Source of the DNA: Bacilli bacterium
GTDB taxonomy: Bacteria; Bacillota_I; Bacilli_A; ML615J-28; CAG-698
Direction of reading: 5' to 3'
Assembly: GCA_028693885.1 (NCBI GenBank)
Contig: JAQUUM010000015.1
Location: 1-13,644, forward strand
DNA: 13,644 bases
Under the pieces are notes generated by a model. The model was not told where the DNA came from, ran no database searches, and saw only the letters and a list, made by a program, of their open reading frames with translations. Positions 1 through 6,373 of the stretch are shown here, one piece after another (the first letter of the stretch is position 1; each line of letters begins with the position of its first letter). A program made the translations under genes and the position numbers.

Positions 1-307
1 CACGATATAAAAATAAGTTTGTATCACGATACATTGGTGAGAACCAATCTCTATCTTCCATTGCGGCAGCAATGCCTATTTGAGTTGCTTCTTGTCCCAT
101 TGAAGGGGCATAAGATAACATTCTACCCTGACGTTGGAACTGAATCGCTTTAATATCTGCATTACGTCCCATTACGGCTGTTTTATACATCTTTAACAAT
201 ACTTCTTTTGATAGTTTAGGTTCATATTTTTCATTGACAACTTTTCCTGTATGGTCAATTATTTGAAATTGTTTTATTTTACTTCCATCATATTTCGTTA
301 AAACCAT
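1..307 (-). CDS. pdhA: Pyruvate dehydrogenase E1 component alpha subunit, N-terminal part (runs off left edge)
   Basis: About 102 N-terminal codons of the thiamine-diphosphate-dependent E1 alpha subunit, which with PdhB decarboxylates pyruvate and acetylates the lipoyl group of E2. I translated it from the minus strand. It starts MVLTKYDGSK and contains the family pattern YKTAVMGRNAD, then FQRQGRMLSYAPSMGQEA, then AAAMEDRDW, which is the conserved N-terminal helix and active-site approach of E1 alpha. The thiamine-binding GDG motif would lie beyond the edge. The ATG at 305-307 is preceded by a good Shine-Dalgarno (AGGAGTG, about 7 nt spacing), which fixes the start. An intrinsic terminator upstream separates it from the neighbouring gene, so it probably heads its own operon, with pdhB and the E2 and E3 genes expected outside the window. 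Identification is confident; the resemblance to Acholeplasma-type PdhA is from memory. Confidence 0.9.
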   Translation of the reverse strand, partial: MVLTKYDGSKIKQFQIIDHTGKVVNEKYEPKLSKEVLLKMYKTAVMGRNADIKAIQFQRQGRMLSYAPSMGQEATQIGIAAAMEDRDWFSPMYRDTNLFLYR

Positions 308-328
308 GTTTATCACTCCTCATGTTTA

Positions 329-374
329 ATTATATTACTGGTTCTAATTTATAAAAATTGTTATGCTTATTCAA
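329..374 (-). promoter_or_regulatory. Candidate promoter region for pdhA
   Basis: On the minus strand a perfect TATAAT lies at 329-334, 21 nt before the pdhA ATG, but only a poor -35 (TTTTTA, 352-357) is found 17 nt further up. An alternative pair is TTGAAT (369-374) and TATAAA (348-353) with a short 15-nt spacer. The region between the upstream terminator and pdhA must hold a promoter if the terminator is efficient. Which element is used cannot be told from sequence. Confidence 0.35.
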
Positions 375-407
375 ATAAATAACAACAACCTTATTTATAA
401 TTGTCTT

Positions 408-436
408 AAAAAAGACCCGCCATTTCATGGCGGATC
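408..436 (-). terminator. Rho-independent terminator after the zinc-ribbon gene
   Basis: On the minus strand a GC-rich 7-bp stem, CCGCCAT/ATGGCGG (417-423 with 427-433), encloses a 3-nt loop and is followed by GTC and six T's (408-413). A further two pairs form outside a single mismatch. It lies 46 nt past the stop of the zinc-ribbon gene and before pdhA, and insulates the two units. It stands out in GC from the surroundings. Confidence 0.85.
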
Positions 437-481
437 AGTGTTTAAAGTATTTAATTGATAGATAAGTCTTTTTTTAATTAC

Positions 482-697
482 TTACTTAGATTCAGAACCT
501 AAATCAGCTAACATCACACGACATGATTCACAGTAAAACACTTTATTAATGACTGCACCCTTAAAAGGATTAAACGTATTAACTAATTTTTCTGAACCGT
601 CCTCAAAGATAATCTTTGGAGCTCTATACGCAAATCTATAAACTAATTTCCCTGTTTTTAATTTCCCATTACAATAGGGACACTTTTCAATTATCAT
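482..697 (-). CDS. Small zinc-ribbon protein, unknown function
   Basis: A 71-aa protein with two CxxC knuckles, Cys6/Cys9 (CPYC) and Cys56/Cys59 (CESC), 46 residues apart, the layout of a zinc ribbon. Between them is a basic, beta-rich stretch. There is no signal peptide or membrane segment, so it is probably cytoplasmic. The spacing resembles small Firmicute zinc-ribbon families such as DUF6487-like proteins, but I cannot assign it to one. The ATG at 695-697 has a Shine-Dalgarno AGAGAGG about 9 nt upstream. The stop is followed by a strong terminator, so it appears to be a monocistronic, functional gene. Confidence 0.75.
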   Translation of the reverse strand: MIIEKCPYCNGKLKTGKLVYRFAYRAPKIIFEDGSEKLVNTFNPFKGAVINKVFYCESCRVMLADLGSESK

Positions 698-746
698 ACA
701 ATTTATCCTCTCTTATTAATAATGTAATCTGTTAGAATTCACTTTA

Positions 747-752
747 ATTATA
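747..752 (-). promoter_or_regulatory. Possible -10 element for the zinc-ribbon gene
   Basis: Minus-strand TATAAT, preceded by TGAT, about 50 nt before the ATG at 697. No recognisable -35 lies at 16-18 nt. The rest of the 698-826 gap shows nothing else I can support. Confidence 0.25.
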
Positions 753-826
753 ATCATACAAAACTAATATTTATTTACTAGAGTATATGAAGTGCTGTTA
801 TGATTTTTTTAGCATCAATAAAGACT

Positions 827-962
827 CTATTTATCAAAAAGATCTTCGCTTTCATCAAATACGTAATCATCTTTAATGTTGTATTTCTTTATTATGACAT
901 TTTCAACATAGACATTTCAAATTTCCTAATTTATTTCTGTGTTCAAGTATTGTGTTGCTGAC
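827..962 (-). pseudogene. Decayed, possibly frameshifted reading frame
   Basis: Two short overlapping open stretches without start codons lie head to tail on the minus strand. The first, 903-962, reads SNTILEHRNKLGNLKCLC and then stops. The second, 827-916, in another frame, reads NVYVENVIIKKYNI and ends with the acidic tail DESEDLFDK. Joined by one frameshift near 905-916 they would read as the C-terminal end of one protein. The family is not recognised. It may be debris from the same event that left the transposase fragment just upstream. Low confidence; it could be chance in AT-rich DNA. Confidence 0.22.
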
Positions 963-963
963 T

Positions 964-1245
964 TTATTTTAGTAAGTCTTCATTTTTTAACTCTTTAAAC
1001 AGTTTATCTATATCTAGCGGATACTTAGTCTTTTTAACAGTTTCATTAGTTATTTTGTTTTCTAAATCTAATAATGATTCATATAAATATTCATTTAATT
1101 CGTTGTTAGTTAATATTTGTTTTAACACGTATTGAAACACGAATAAATTAATATAACCATTTAATCTTCTAGTCGATACCCCTTTATACTTAGCCATAAA
1201 GAACTTAAATGCTGAATGAAGACTATTTATTAGGGCTAGAATCCG
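964..1245 (-). pseudogene. Transposase C-terminal remnant (IS1595/ISXO2-like)
   Basis: An open frame of 93 codons. The part from the ATG at 1197 is 77 aa, but the frame stays open for 16 more codons upstream to a TAA at 1246-1248, and these also look like protein: INSLHSAFKFF directly before MAKYKGVSTRRLNGY. The combination (I/L)NSLHS, a short helix, then KGVSTRRLNGYI is the pattern I know from the extreme C-terminus of IS1595/ISXO2-like DDE transposases. The catalytic domain is missing; upstream frames are full of stops. The ATG at 1197 has no Shine-Dalgarno. I therefore read it as a 5'-truncated transposase relic, not a real 77-aa gene. I did not find terminal inverted repeats. Confidence 0.6.
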
Positions 1246-1313
1246 TTATCACTTTTTTCATGATAATCAGTTACTCTTTTATGAATAATATCTTTAATTA
1301 ATCTTGACTTCCT

Positions 1314-2117
1314 TTATCTAATCTTTATTAACTTAGTTCTTTTTATTGTTTCCTGTATAGAATCGAAACAATCAAATATTATTTTTTTAGTAAATTCATC
1401 ATCAAAACTATGCATGGTTGCTATTAGAACAATTTCTTGTTGGAATCTCTCAACCACTTTTTCAATCTGAGTAGTGCTGGTTTTAAAGTCCAATACACCA
1501 GCAGGTTCTTCTCTAATGATCTTGTAACCTATCATGTTCAAGAGTTTTGTTAATACAGAAACATAGTCATTCAAAAAAATAATTGTCTCAATAATAAATT
1601 CAAAGCTTACTTTGTTTTCATATTTGTAATTATAATCAATATGACTAAAGTTTTTATCCCTTACATTTTTAATGTGTTCTATTTCCACTTTATTTTTCTT
1701 TTTCCATTCACTAAATAATTCAAAGTGAGATAATAATGCTTTAAATGTAATATCTTGTGGTTGAAATATTTCAATAATCTTTTTACCACCATTATTAATA
1801 TCATTTGTCCAATATTTAATAAATGTTGTTATTGAACTATCTCCTTTTGGATCAAGTAAATTATTTAATTCTACAAAAATATAACTCTCATAAATATGAC
1901 GTTTTAAACCTAAAGACATATATTTGCCACTTTCATAGACTTTATATTCTTGAATATGAATAAGAAAAACACATATTGAATACCAAGAAACTAATGCTTC
2001 AAACAGCACATCAATCCGGGATTGTATTTCATTAAATACAGTAATCCATTTTATATCATCTTCTGTCACATCTGATATCAACTTTTTCGTTGTTTGAGCT
2101 GAAATTTTCTTTATCAT
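1314..2117 (-). CDS. HEPN-domain protein, AbiU2-like (putative RNase/abortive infection)
   Basis: A 267-aa, mostly alpha-helical protein without signal peptide or membrane segment. Its key feature is R153-D-K-N-F-S-H159 followed by ID, an Rx5H motif fitting the Rx4-6H active site of HEPN ribonucleases. It is preceded at residues 82-100 by VELNNLLDP plus a serine-containing helix, recalling the xLxxLxDP and nlSl segment of AbiU2-type HEPN proteins. HEPN proteins usually cut RNA as dimers and serve in toxin-antitoxin or abortive-infection systems; this role is inferred here. The ATG at 2117 has AAAGGAT 9 nt upstream, and that Shine-Dalgarno overlaps the stop of the 68-aa gene, so the two are translationally linked. 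The C-terminal about 60 residues form an additional helical region of unknown role. Confidence 0.72.
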   Translation of the reverse strand: MIKKISAQTTKKLISDVTEDDIKWITVFNEIQSRIDVLFEALVSWYSICVFLIHIQEYKVYESGKYMSLGLKRHIYESYIFVELNNLLDPKGDSSITTFIKYWTNDINNGGKKIIEIFQPQDITFKALLSHFELFSEWKKKNKVEIEHIKNVRDKNFSHIDYNYKYENKVSFEFIIETIIFLNDYVSVLTKLLNMIGYKIIREEPAGVLDFKTSTTQIEKVVERFQQEIVLIATMHSFDDEFTKKIIFDCFDSIQETIKRTKLIKIR

Positions 2118-2130
2118 TACATTGTATCCT

Positions 2131-2337
2131 TTACAGCGATTCTGTATATAACAATTCAGTTTGCTTTAGTGTTAATTGAACTGACTTGTCATAATTATTT
2201 GGATCACTCTTATCGTCTAGTGAATAGATATGTTTATTAAGTAATATCTTAATTTCAGTCCGCACACTACCTTTAATAACAACATCACATAATTCATTTT
2301 TAGTTTTAGCTGAAAAATTATTTCCTTTTCTATTCAT
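2131..2337 (-). CDS. Small unknown protein, first gene of the HEPN unit
   Basis: A 68-aa, charged, soluble protein that I do not recognise. It has a Shine-Dalgarno (AGAGGT, 2346-2351) 8 nt before its ATG and an extended -10 promoter just upstream. Its stop is only 13 nt before the HEPN start. By position it could be the antitoxin or a partner of the HEPN protein, but it shows no obvious DNA-binding or nucleotidyltransferase motif (no GSxxR-DxD of MNT antitoxins). Its first residues, NRKGNNFSAKTK, faintly recall the start of some HNH-endonuclease proteins, but no zinc cysteines or HNH residues follow, so it might instead be a truncated relic. Existence is moderately sure; function is unknown. 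Confidence 0.55.
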   Translation of the reverse strand: MNRKGNNFSAKTKNELCDVVIKGSVRTEIKILLNKHIYSLDDKSDPNNYDKSVQLTLKQTELLYTESL

Positions 2338-2360
2338 AATTAATTACCTCTTTACTTAAA

Positions 2361-2369
2361 ATTATATCA
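2361..2369 (-). promoter_or_regulatory. Extended -10 promoter of the 68-aa/HEPN unit
   Basis: Minus strand TGATATAAT, a perfect extended -10 (TGnTATAAT). Immediately upstream is a run of eight T's (plus-strand A8, 2369-2376) lying where the -35/-10 spacer would be; no clear -35 is present. The predicted transcript starts near 2354, just before the AGAGGT ribosome site, giving a very short leader. Confidence 0.5.
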
Positions 2370-2463
2370 AAAAAAATCTTTATTTCCATAAGGTATATAA
2401 TTTACTCAATGATGATTTCATAAACGCTACTTATTGAACAGATTAGACTTATGGATAGTAATT

Positions 2464-2607
2464 TCAAATTATCGGAATAATCTTCTTATAATCATTTGTT
2501 AGTTCATTAGATAGTGAAATAAAATCATTAATAAATTCAATATATGGATTGAGTAGTTTTATTATTTCTTCTTGTGATATATTTGTTTTATATATCCTTA
2601 GTATTCC
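2464..2607 (-). pseudogene. Start-less open frame, probable gene remnant
   Basis: A 47-codon open stretch on the minus strand between stops, without any ATG, GTG or TTG start. It encodes GILRIYKTNISQEEIIKLL and then NPYIEFINDFISLSNEL, ending KKIIPII. The composition is amphipathic and protein-like, which suggests the C-terminal end of a lost gene. The family is not recognised. It occupies most of the 389-nt gap between the FRG and 68-aa genes. Confidence 0.25.
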
Positions 2608-2623
2608 TTAAAATGGCTTATAA

Positions 2624-2655
2624 AAAAAGATGAATATGGTTAATTTCATCTTTTT
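2624..2655. terminator. Bidirectional intrinsic terminator after the FRG gene
   Basis: A perfect 11-bp stem, AAAAAGATGAA/TTCATCTTTTT (2624-2634 with 2645-2655), around a 10-nt loop. Because the outer stem is A5/T5, it ends in a T-run on either strand. It lies 72 nt past the minus-strand FRG stop and is best read as that gene's terminator, isolating it from the HEPN unit. Confidence 0.65.
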
Positions 2656-2726
2656 ACTTAATTATATTAATTTATAATTTAATAAACAATTTTCAGTGTT
2701 ATAAAGCTAATAATATGATAATATCA

Positions 2727-3890
2727 TTATATTTCATTAAATATTAGATATGGATTTAAAAGATATTTAATTTTATATTCAGGTTCATGTTTATTTAAAT
2801 ACTCCCAAATATCTTTTTTAATTTTTTTATCAATGACTATCTTAGTTAAAAATAATCCGTTTTTAGCATGAATTATTGATGTATTTATATTATCAACAAT
2901 ATAATTGTTAAATAAAATAAATGTTCCTTGTTGATAGCGCATTCTATCATTCGTTACCTTTGATGAAAAAGAGAATTGTGCGTCATTTCCGAATAAACGT
3001 CCCATTTTGTCATAAATTTCTTTATAATCCTTATATGTTTTTTTACCGTTTGAATATATTCCTATTTTTAAATCTTTTAATTCAGCACTAGATAATTCTC
3101 TAGTCTTCTTTAAATCTCTAATAATAAAGATGGCAGCATCTTGGTTACTAAAATCATTAATCTTGATATAGTTATTTAATGCAAAATATGTTGCTACCTG
3201 AAAATTTAGTGTGAAATCAATTAAAGGGCTAAATGATATGGCGTGTTGCAAAAATGATACCATTTGATATTCATCCTTAGTTGAATCAATTATCTTCCCA
3301 TATAAGTCATAGGCGTTTATTGAAGAATATTGATCTACCAAATCTTCGAATGTATAAACCCAAGTTTTAGTTTGGTCAATGTTTCGCAAACAACTAGGTA
3401 TTAAATTCCAATTAGAATTAGCTTGCCCACGAAAAAAATTGGTTATTCCATTTGATTCTTTAAAATGATTAAGTACTCCAACATATTCATCCAAACTTTT
3501 TATCATAATTTCTGGATAAGATCCAGCTAAGCTTAGACTCAATATATAGTAATAATAAAATAATAAGAATTTAGTGTTATTTTGTACTATTCGTGTATCT
3601 AACTGGCTTATGGCTTTCGCTATCTCATTTAGTTCATTGACACCTTTTAATTTATTCTTATATGAGTAATTATCTCCGTAAAACTCAAATACTCTATCTT
3701 TACGAAACAATCTGTTTTCTATTAGGACCTTAATGTTTAACAGAACATCATTTAGTAAAGACTTATAAGATATGTCATTTTCATAAATTTCAACAAATAT
3801 TTTATTAAATTCTTCTTTTGGGTTATTTTCAATATGATGCGAACTGTGTTTCTCTAAATATTCTTCTAACATCAAGATGATTTTATCCAT
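2727..3890 (-). CDS. FRG-domain protein
   Basis: A 387-aa protein with all landmark motifs of the FRG domain (named for Phe-Arg-Gly). These are FFRGQ at residues 152-156 followed by W161-LIPS, QH at 215-216 leading into PLIDFT (222-227) and then VATYFA (232-237), and RYQQGTF at 318-324. The family pattern is FRGQ..W.L.PS, QH...LLDFT....AL.FA and R..QQG.F. FRG proteins are common in mobile and defence-rich regions, and the fold has been proposed to relate to ADP-ribosyltransferases; biochemistry is little known. Residues 1-130 form a helical extension with a hydrophobic stretch at 108-121. The start at 3890 has GGGAG about 7 nt upstream. It appears monocistronic, with its own terminator. It differs from the adjacent polysaccharide genes in role and is probably an island gene. 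Confidence 0.85.
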   Translation of the reverse strand: MDKIILMLEEYLEKHSSHHIENNPKEEFNKIFVEIYENDISYKSLLNDVLLNIKVLIENRLFRKDRVFEFYGDNYSYKNKLKGVNELNEIAKAISQLDTRIVQNNTKFLLFYYYYILSLSLAGSYPEIMIKSLDEYVGVLNHFKESNGITNFFRGQANSNWNLIPSCLRNIDQTKTWVYTFEDLVDQYSSINAYDLYGKIIDSTKDEYQMVSFLQHAISFSPLIDFTLNFQVATYFALNNYIKINDFSNQDAAIFIIRDLKKTRELSSAELKDLKIGIYSNGKKTYKDYKEIYDKMGRLFGNDAQFSFSSKVTNDRMRYQQGTFILFNNYIVDNINTSIIHAKNGLFLTKIVIDKKIKKDIWEYLNKHEPEYKIKYLLNPYLIFNEI

Positions 3891-3914
3891 TGGTTCTCCC
3901 TTATATTTGCTTTA

Positions 3915-3920
3915 ATTATA
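3915..3920 (-). promoter_or_regulatory. Possible -10 of the FRG gene
   Basis: Minus-strand TATAAT, 24 nt before the FRG ATG, inside a perfect 16-bp AT palindrome (3911-3926). No good -35 is found at 17 nt. Position fits, but the base composition makes chance occurrence likely. Confidence 0.3.
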
Positions 3921-3921
3921 A

Positions 3922-3962
3922 TTAAAACTGCTAATATTCATGAGTAAACACTAACATTAGCA
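3922..3962 (-). terminator. Probable weak terminator of the polysaccharide operon
   Basis: On the minus strand TGCTAATGTT pairs with AATATTAGCA (10 bp, one G:U) around a 14-nt loop, followed by GTTTTAATT. It lies about 60 nt past the wecB stop and is the only hairpin between wecB and the FRG gene. The T-tract is short and the stem AT-rich, so read-through into the FRG gene is possible. Confidence 0.45.
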
Positions 3963-4022
3963 AATTGATTAAGTAGTTGTCATATACTTTATTACTAATA
4001 AAAGAAAAGAATTTTACCTTGA

Positions 4023-5120
4023 TTAAAACTTTCTTTCTAATATATCCGCAATCCGCTTACTGGCTAATCCATCTCCATATGGATTACTTGCCTTAGACAT
4101 CTTATTGTATTCATTTTCATCACTTAAAAGTAAATTAAAGGCATTATAGATTGTTTCTTCATTTGTGCCTACTAACTTTATAGTTCCTGCCTTAATACCT
4201 TCAGGCCTTTCTGTAGTATCTCTCATAACGAGTACTGGTTTACCTAATGAAGGTGCTTCTTCTTGTATTCCACCACTGTCTGTAATGATTAAATAAGATG
4301 CGTTTAAGAAGTTGTGAAAATCAACAACATCTAATGGTTCAATAATTTTAATCCTATCATTTCCGGATAATATTTTATTAGCTGTTTCTCTAACCTTCGG
4401 ATTCATATGGATTGGATAAATAGCTTTAATATCCTTATGTTCATCCATCACACGTTTAATTGCATTAAACATATGTTTCATTGGTTCACCAAGATTTTCT
4501 CTTCTATGAGCTGTAATCATAATTAATCTACTATCTTTAGCCCATTCTAACATTGGATGTGTATAGTTTTCTCTAACTGTTGTTTGGAAGGCATCAATAA
4601 CTGTATTTCCTGTAACATAGATTGTTTTAGGATCTTTGCCTTCTTTAATTAAGTTTTGTTTGGATAGTTCGGTTGGGGCAAAATTATAATTAGAAACTAT
4701 GCTTACTGCTTGTCTATTAAACTCTTCAGGATAAGGTGACTGAATATTATAAGTTCTTAATCCCGCCTCAACATGTCCAATCGGTATTTGCATATAAAAG
4801 CATGCAAGAGTTGTGACAAACGTTGTTGAAGTATCACCATGAACTAATACAACATCAGGCTTAACTTCTTCTAAAACATGTCTCATCTTGTCTAAAATGT
4901 TAATAGTCACATCAAATAGCGTTTGACGTTCCTTCATAATAGATAAATCATAATCAGGTACAACATTAAATGTTTCTAAAACCATATCTAACATTTCTCT
5001 GTGTTGTCCTGTTACACATACTATCGTTTCTAAACTTTTTCTTGTCTTTAATTCGTTAACTAACGGACACATCTTAATCGCTTCAGGACGCGTTCCAAAT
5101 ACAACCATTACTTTTTTCAT
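4023..5120 (-). CDS. wecB: UDP-N-acetylglucosamine 2-epimerase (non-hydrolysing)
   Basis: A 365-aa cytoplasmic enzyme that interconverts UDP-GlcNAc and UDP-ManNAc. Family landmarks are all present: FGTRPEAIK (8-16, with Lys16), TGQHREM (37-43), HGDTSTT with Asp96, GHVEAGLRT with Glu118, YPEEFNRQ with Glu132, TGNTVIDA, TAHRRENLG with His205, HMNP (238-241) and DSGGIQEEAP (281-290). Length is typical. It is the last gene of the operon, overlapping wzx by 4 nt (ATGA), with AAGG about 10 nt upstream of its ATG. It supplies UDP-ManNAc for the glycan; no ManNAc dehydrogenase is in the window. The Gram-positive name for this enzyme is mnaA. Identification is very sure. Confidence 0.95.
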   Translation of the reverse strand: MKKVMVVFGTRPEAIKMCPLVNELKTRKSLETIVCVTGQHREMLDMVLETFNVVPDYDLSIMKERQTLFDVTINILDKMRHVLEEVKPDVVLVHGDTSTTFVTTLACFYMQIPIGHVEAGLRTYNIQSPYPEEFNRQAVSIVSNYNFAPTELSKQNLIKEGKDPKTIYVTGNTVIDAFQTTVRENYTHPMLEWAKDSRLIMITAHRRENLGEPMKHMFNAIKRVMDEHKDIKAIYPIHMNPKVRETANKILSGNDRIKIIEPLDVVDFHNFLNASYLIITDSGGIQEEAPSLGKPVLVMRDTTERPEGIKAGTIKLVGTNEETIYNAFNLLLSDENEYNKMSKASNPYGDGLASKRIADILERKF

Positions 5121-6373
5121 TTTAATACAACCTTCTTTCTAAGATAGTATAGACAAGCAATTGTCAGTACAGTTTCACTAATTGCTATTGCTATTGCTAC
5201 ACCAAGTGATTCATAAAAATAGCCCAATGAAAATGATAAAACAATTACAGCAATCACGCCAAATAAAAATGCTCTACTATAAAATTTCTGATTACCACTT
5301 GCAACTAATCCTTGAATTCCTAGAAAATTATTTAGTACTCCAAATAACATCCAAATTGATAAAGGCATGAGCAAATAATGGCCTTTAACATATTCGCTAC
5401 CAAAAAGAACATTTACAATTGGTCGGGAAAATATAATTAATACTAATGTTGCTATTAAAACTATCGGTATTAGTATTTTCATCATCTTTGTTAATGTGTT
5501 AATTCCGTCTTTTGTAGATTCATTATATTGTTTAGAAATATATGGGAATAACGCTTGTAAAAACGGAGTAAAAAGAGAAAGAAAAATTATTGGTATTTTA
5601 ATAATGGCGCTATAAGCACCGACAACATTATTATCATAAAACAATGTTAAAACTGTAACGCCAATGCCAGAATAAAGCGAAGCTGCAAATGAAGTGAAAA
5701 ATGTTGGTAATGCATCTTTGAGATTTTCTTTTATTTTAACGCCTTCAATTTTAGTAAATCTTATTTTTAATTTCAAAAGTGCAATCATAAAACAAATTAT
5801 TCCAACCAACAAAAAAGTTGATGCATAAAGAACAGCATATAACAGCAAATGATCCGAATTTTTCACAAAAACAAAAATTAAAACCATCGATAAAATCTTT
5901 AAAAGAACATTAACAATAGTAATTATCTTCATCTTTTGCAAACCGTGAAATAACCATACTTGTTGAAAAACAAAACCGACAACGATCATAAATAAAACGA
6001 GCATTAAAGCGTAATCGTCAACTGGCAAATGAAATACCAAACTTAAAATACTCATTAAACCAAAAGAAATAAGCATTAAAACTGTTTTTATTAAAAAAAT
6101 ATGGCTGTAAAGACTATTGAGTTCTTCCTCATCATTTATAAGACTTGCTTTTTTTGCTCCTATCAAATCAAATCCATACGCCACAAACACATTAAAATAT
6201 GTTATAAAATTTAATGCGCTTGAAAAAATACCATAGTGTCCTTCGCCCAATGTTCTTGTTATATAAGGTAAGGTTAAAAACGGTACTATTAAATTAAAAA
6301 ACTGGAAAACATATAACCAAATACCATTTTCAACTGATTTGTTTTTAATTAAACTACCTAATTTTCGAATCAT
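5117..6373 (-). CDS. wzx: Polysaccharide repeat-unit flippase, Wzx type
   Basis: A 418-aa polytopic membrane protein of the polysaccharide-transporter (PST/MOP) superfamily, which flips lipid-linked repeat units across the cytoplasmic membrane. The N-terminal signature is typical: GIWLYVFQFFNLIVPFLTL, then PYITRTLG (36-43) and GIFSSALN. About 12 to 14 hydrophobic segments follow, for example near 90-113, 120-142, 150-170, 176-200, 235-270, 300-320, 333-352, 366-385 and 388-410. It ends in a short basic tail. The ATG at 6373 has AAAGGG nearby and lies 20 nt inside the end of the upstream glycosyltransferase gene. Pairing with a wzy polymerase two genes upstream supports a Wzx/Wzy-dependent pathway. 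The family is sure; the exact substrate is not predictable. Confidence 0.9.
   Translation of the reverse strand: MIRKLGSLIKNKSVENGIWLYVFQFFNLIVPFLTLPYITRTLGEGHYGIFSSALNFITYFNVFVAYGFDLIGAKKASLINDEEELNSLYSHIFLIKTVLMLISFGLMSILSLVFHLPVDDYALMLVLFMIVVGFVFQQVWLFHGLQKMKIITIVNVLLKILSMVLIFVFVKNSDHLLLYAVLYASTFLLVGIICFMIALLKLKIRFTKIEGVKIKENLKDALPTFFTSFAASLYSGIGVTVLTLFYDNNVVGAYSAIIKIPIIFLSLFTPFLQALFPYISKQYNESTKDGINTLTKMMKILIPIVLIATLVLIIFSRPIVNVLFGSEYVKGHYLLMPLSIWMLFGVLNNFLGIQGLVASGNQKFYSRAFLFGVIAVIVLSFSLGYFYESLGVAIAIAISETVLTIACLYYLRKKVVLK

Noticed and set aside
1198..1313. Possible continuation of the transposase upstream in other frames (one frame reads HKRVTDYHEKSDNGF)
   Set aside because: The stretch is short, bounded by stops, and does not resemble the transposase core, so the relic was ended at 1245.
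2712..2724. Short inverted repeat ATGATA-A-TATCAT just after the FRG stop
   Set aside because: Six AT-rich pairs with a 1-nt centre cannot form a stable hairpin, and a much better terminator lies at 2624-2655.
3911..3926. Perfect 16-bp AT palindrome upstream of the FRG gene, considered as an operator
   Set aside because: It consists only of A and T, overlaps a likely -10 hexamer, and no second copy or adjacent regulator gene was seen; chance is likely at this composition.
5182..5370. Plus-strand open frames inside the minus-strand operon (also 6626-6868, 8319-8507, 9698-9904, 11879-12064, 12566-12808)
   Set aside because: Each lies antisense to a well-supported gene, with low-complexity translation and no Shine-Dalgarno or family motif; these are shadows of AT-rich coding sequence.
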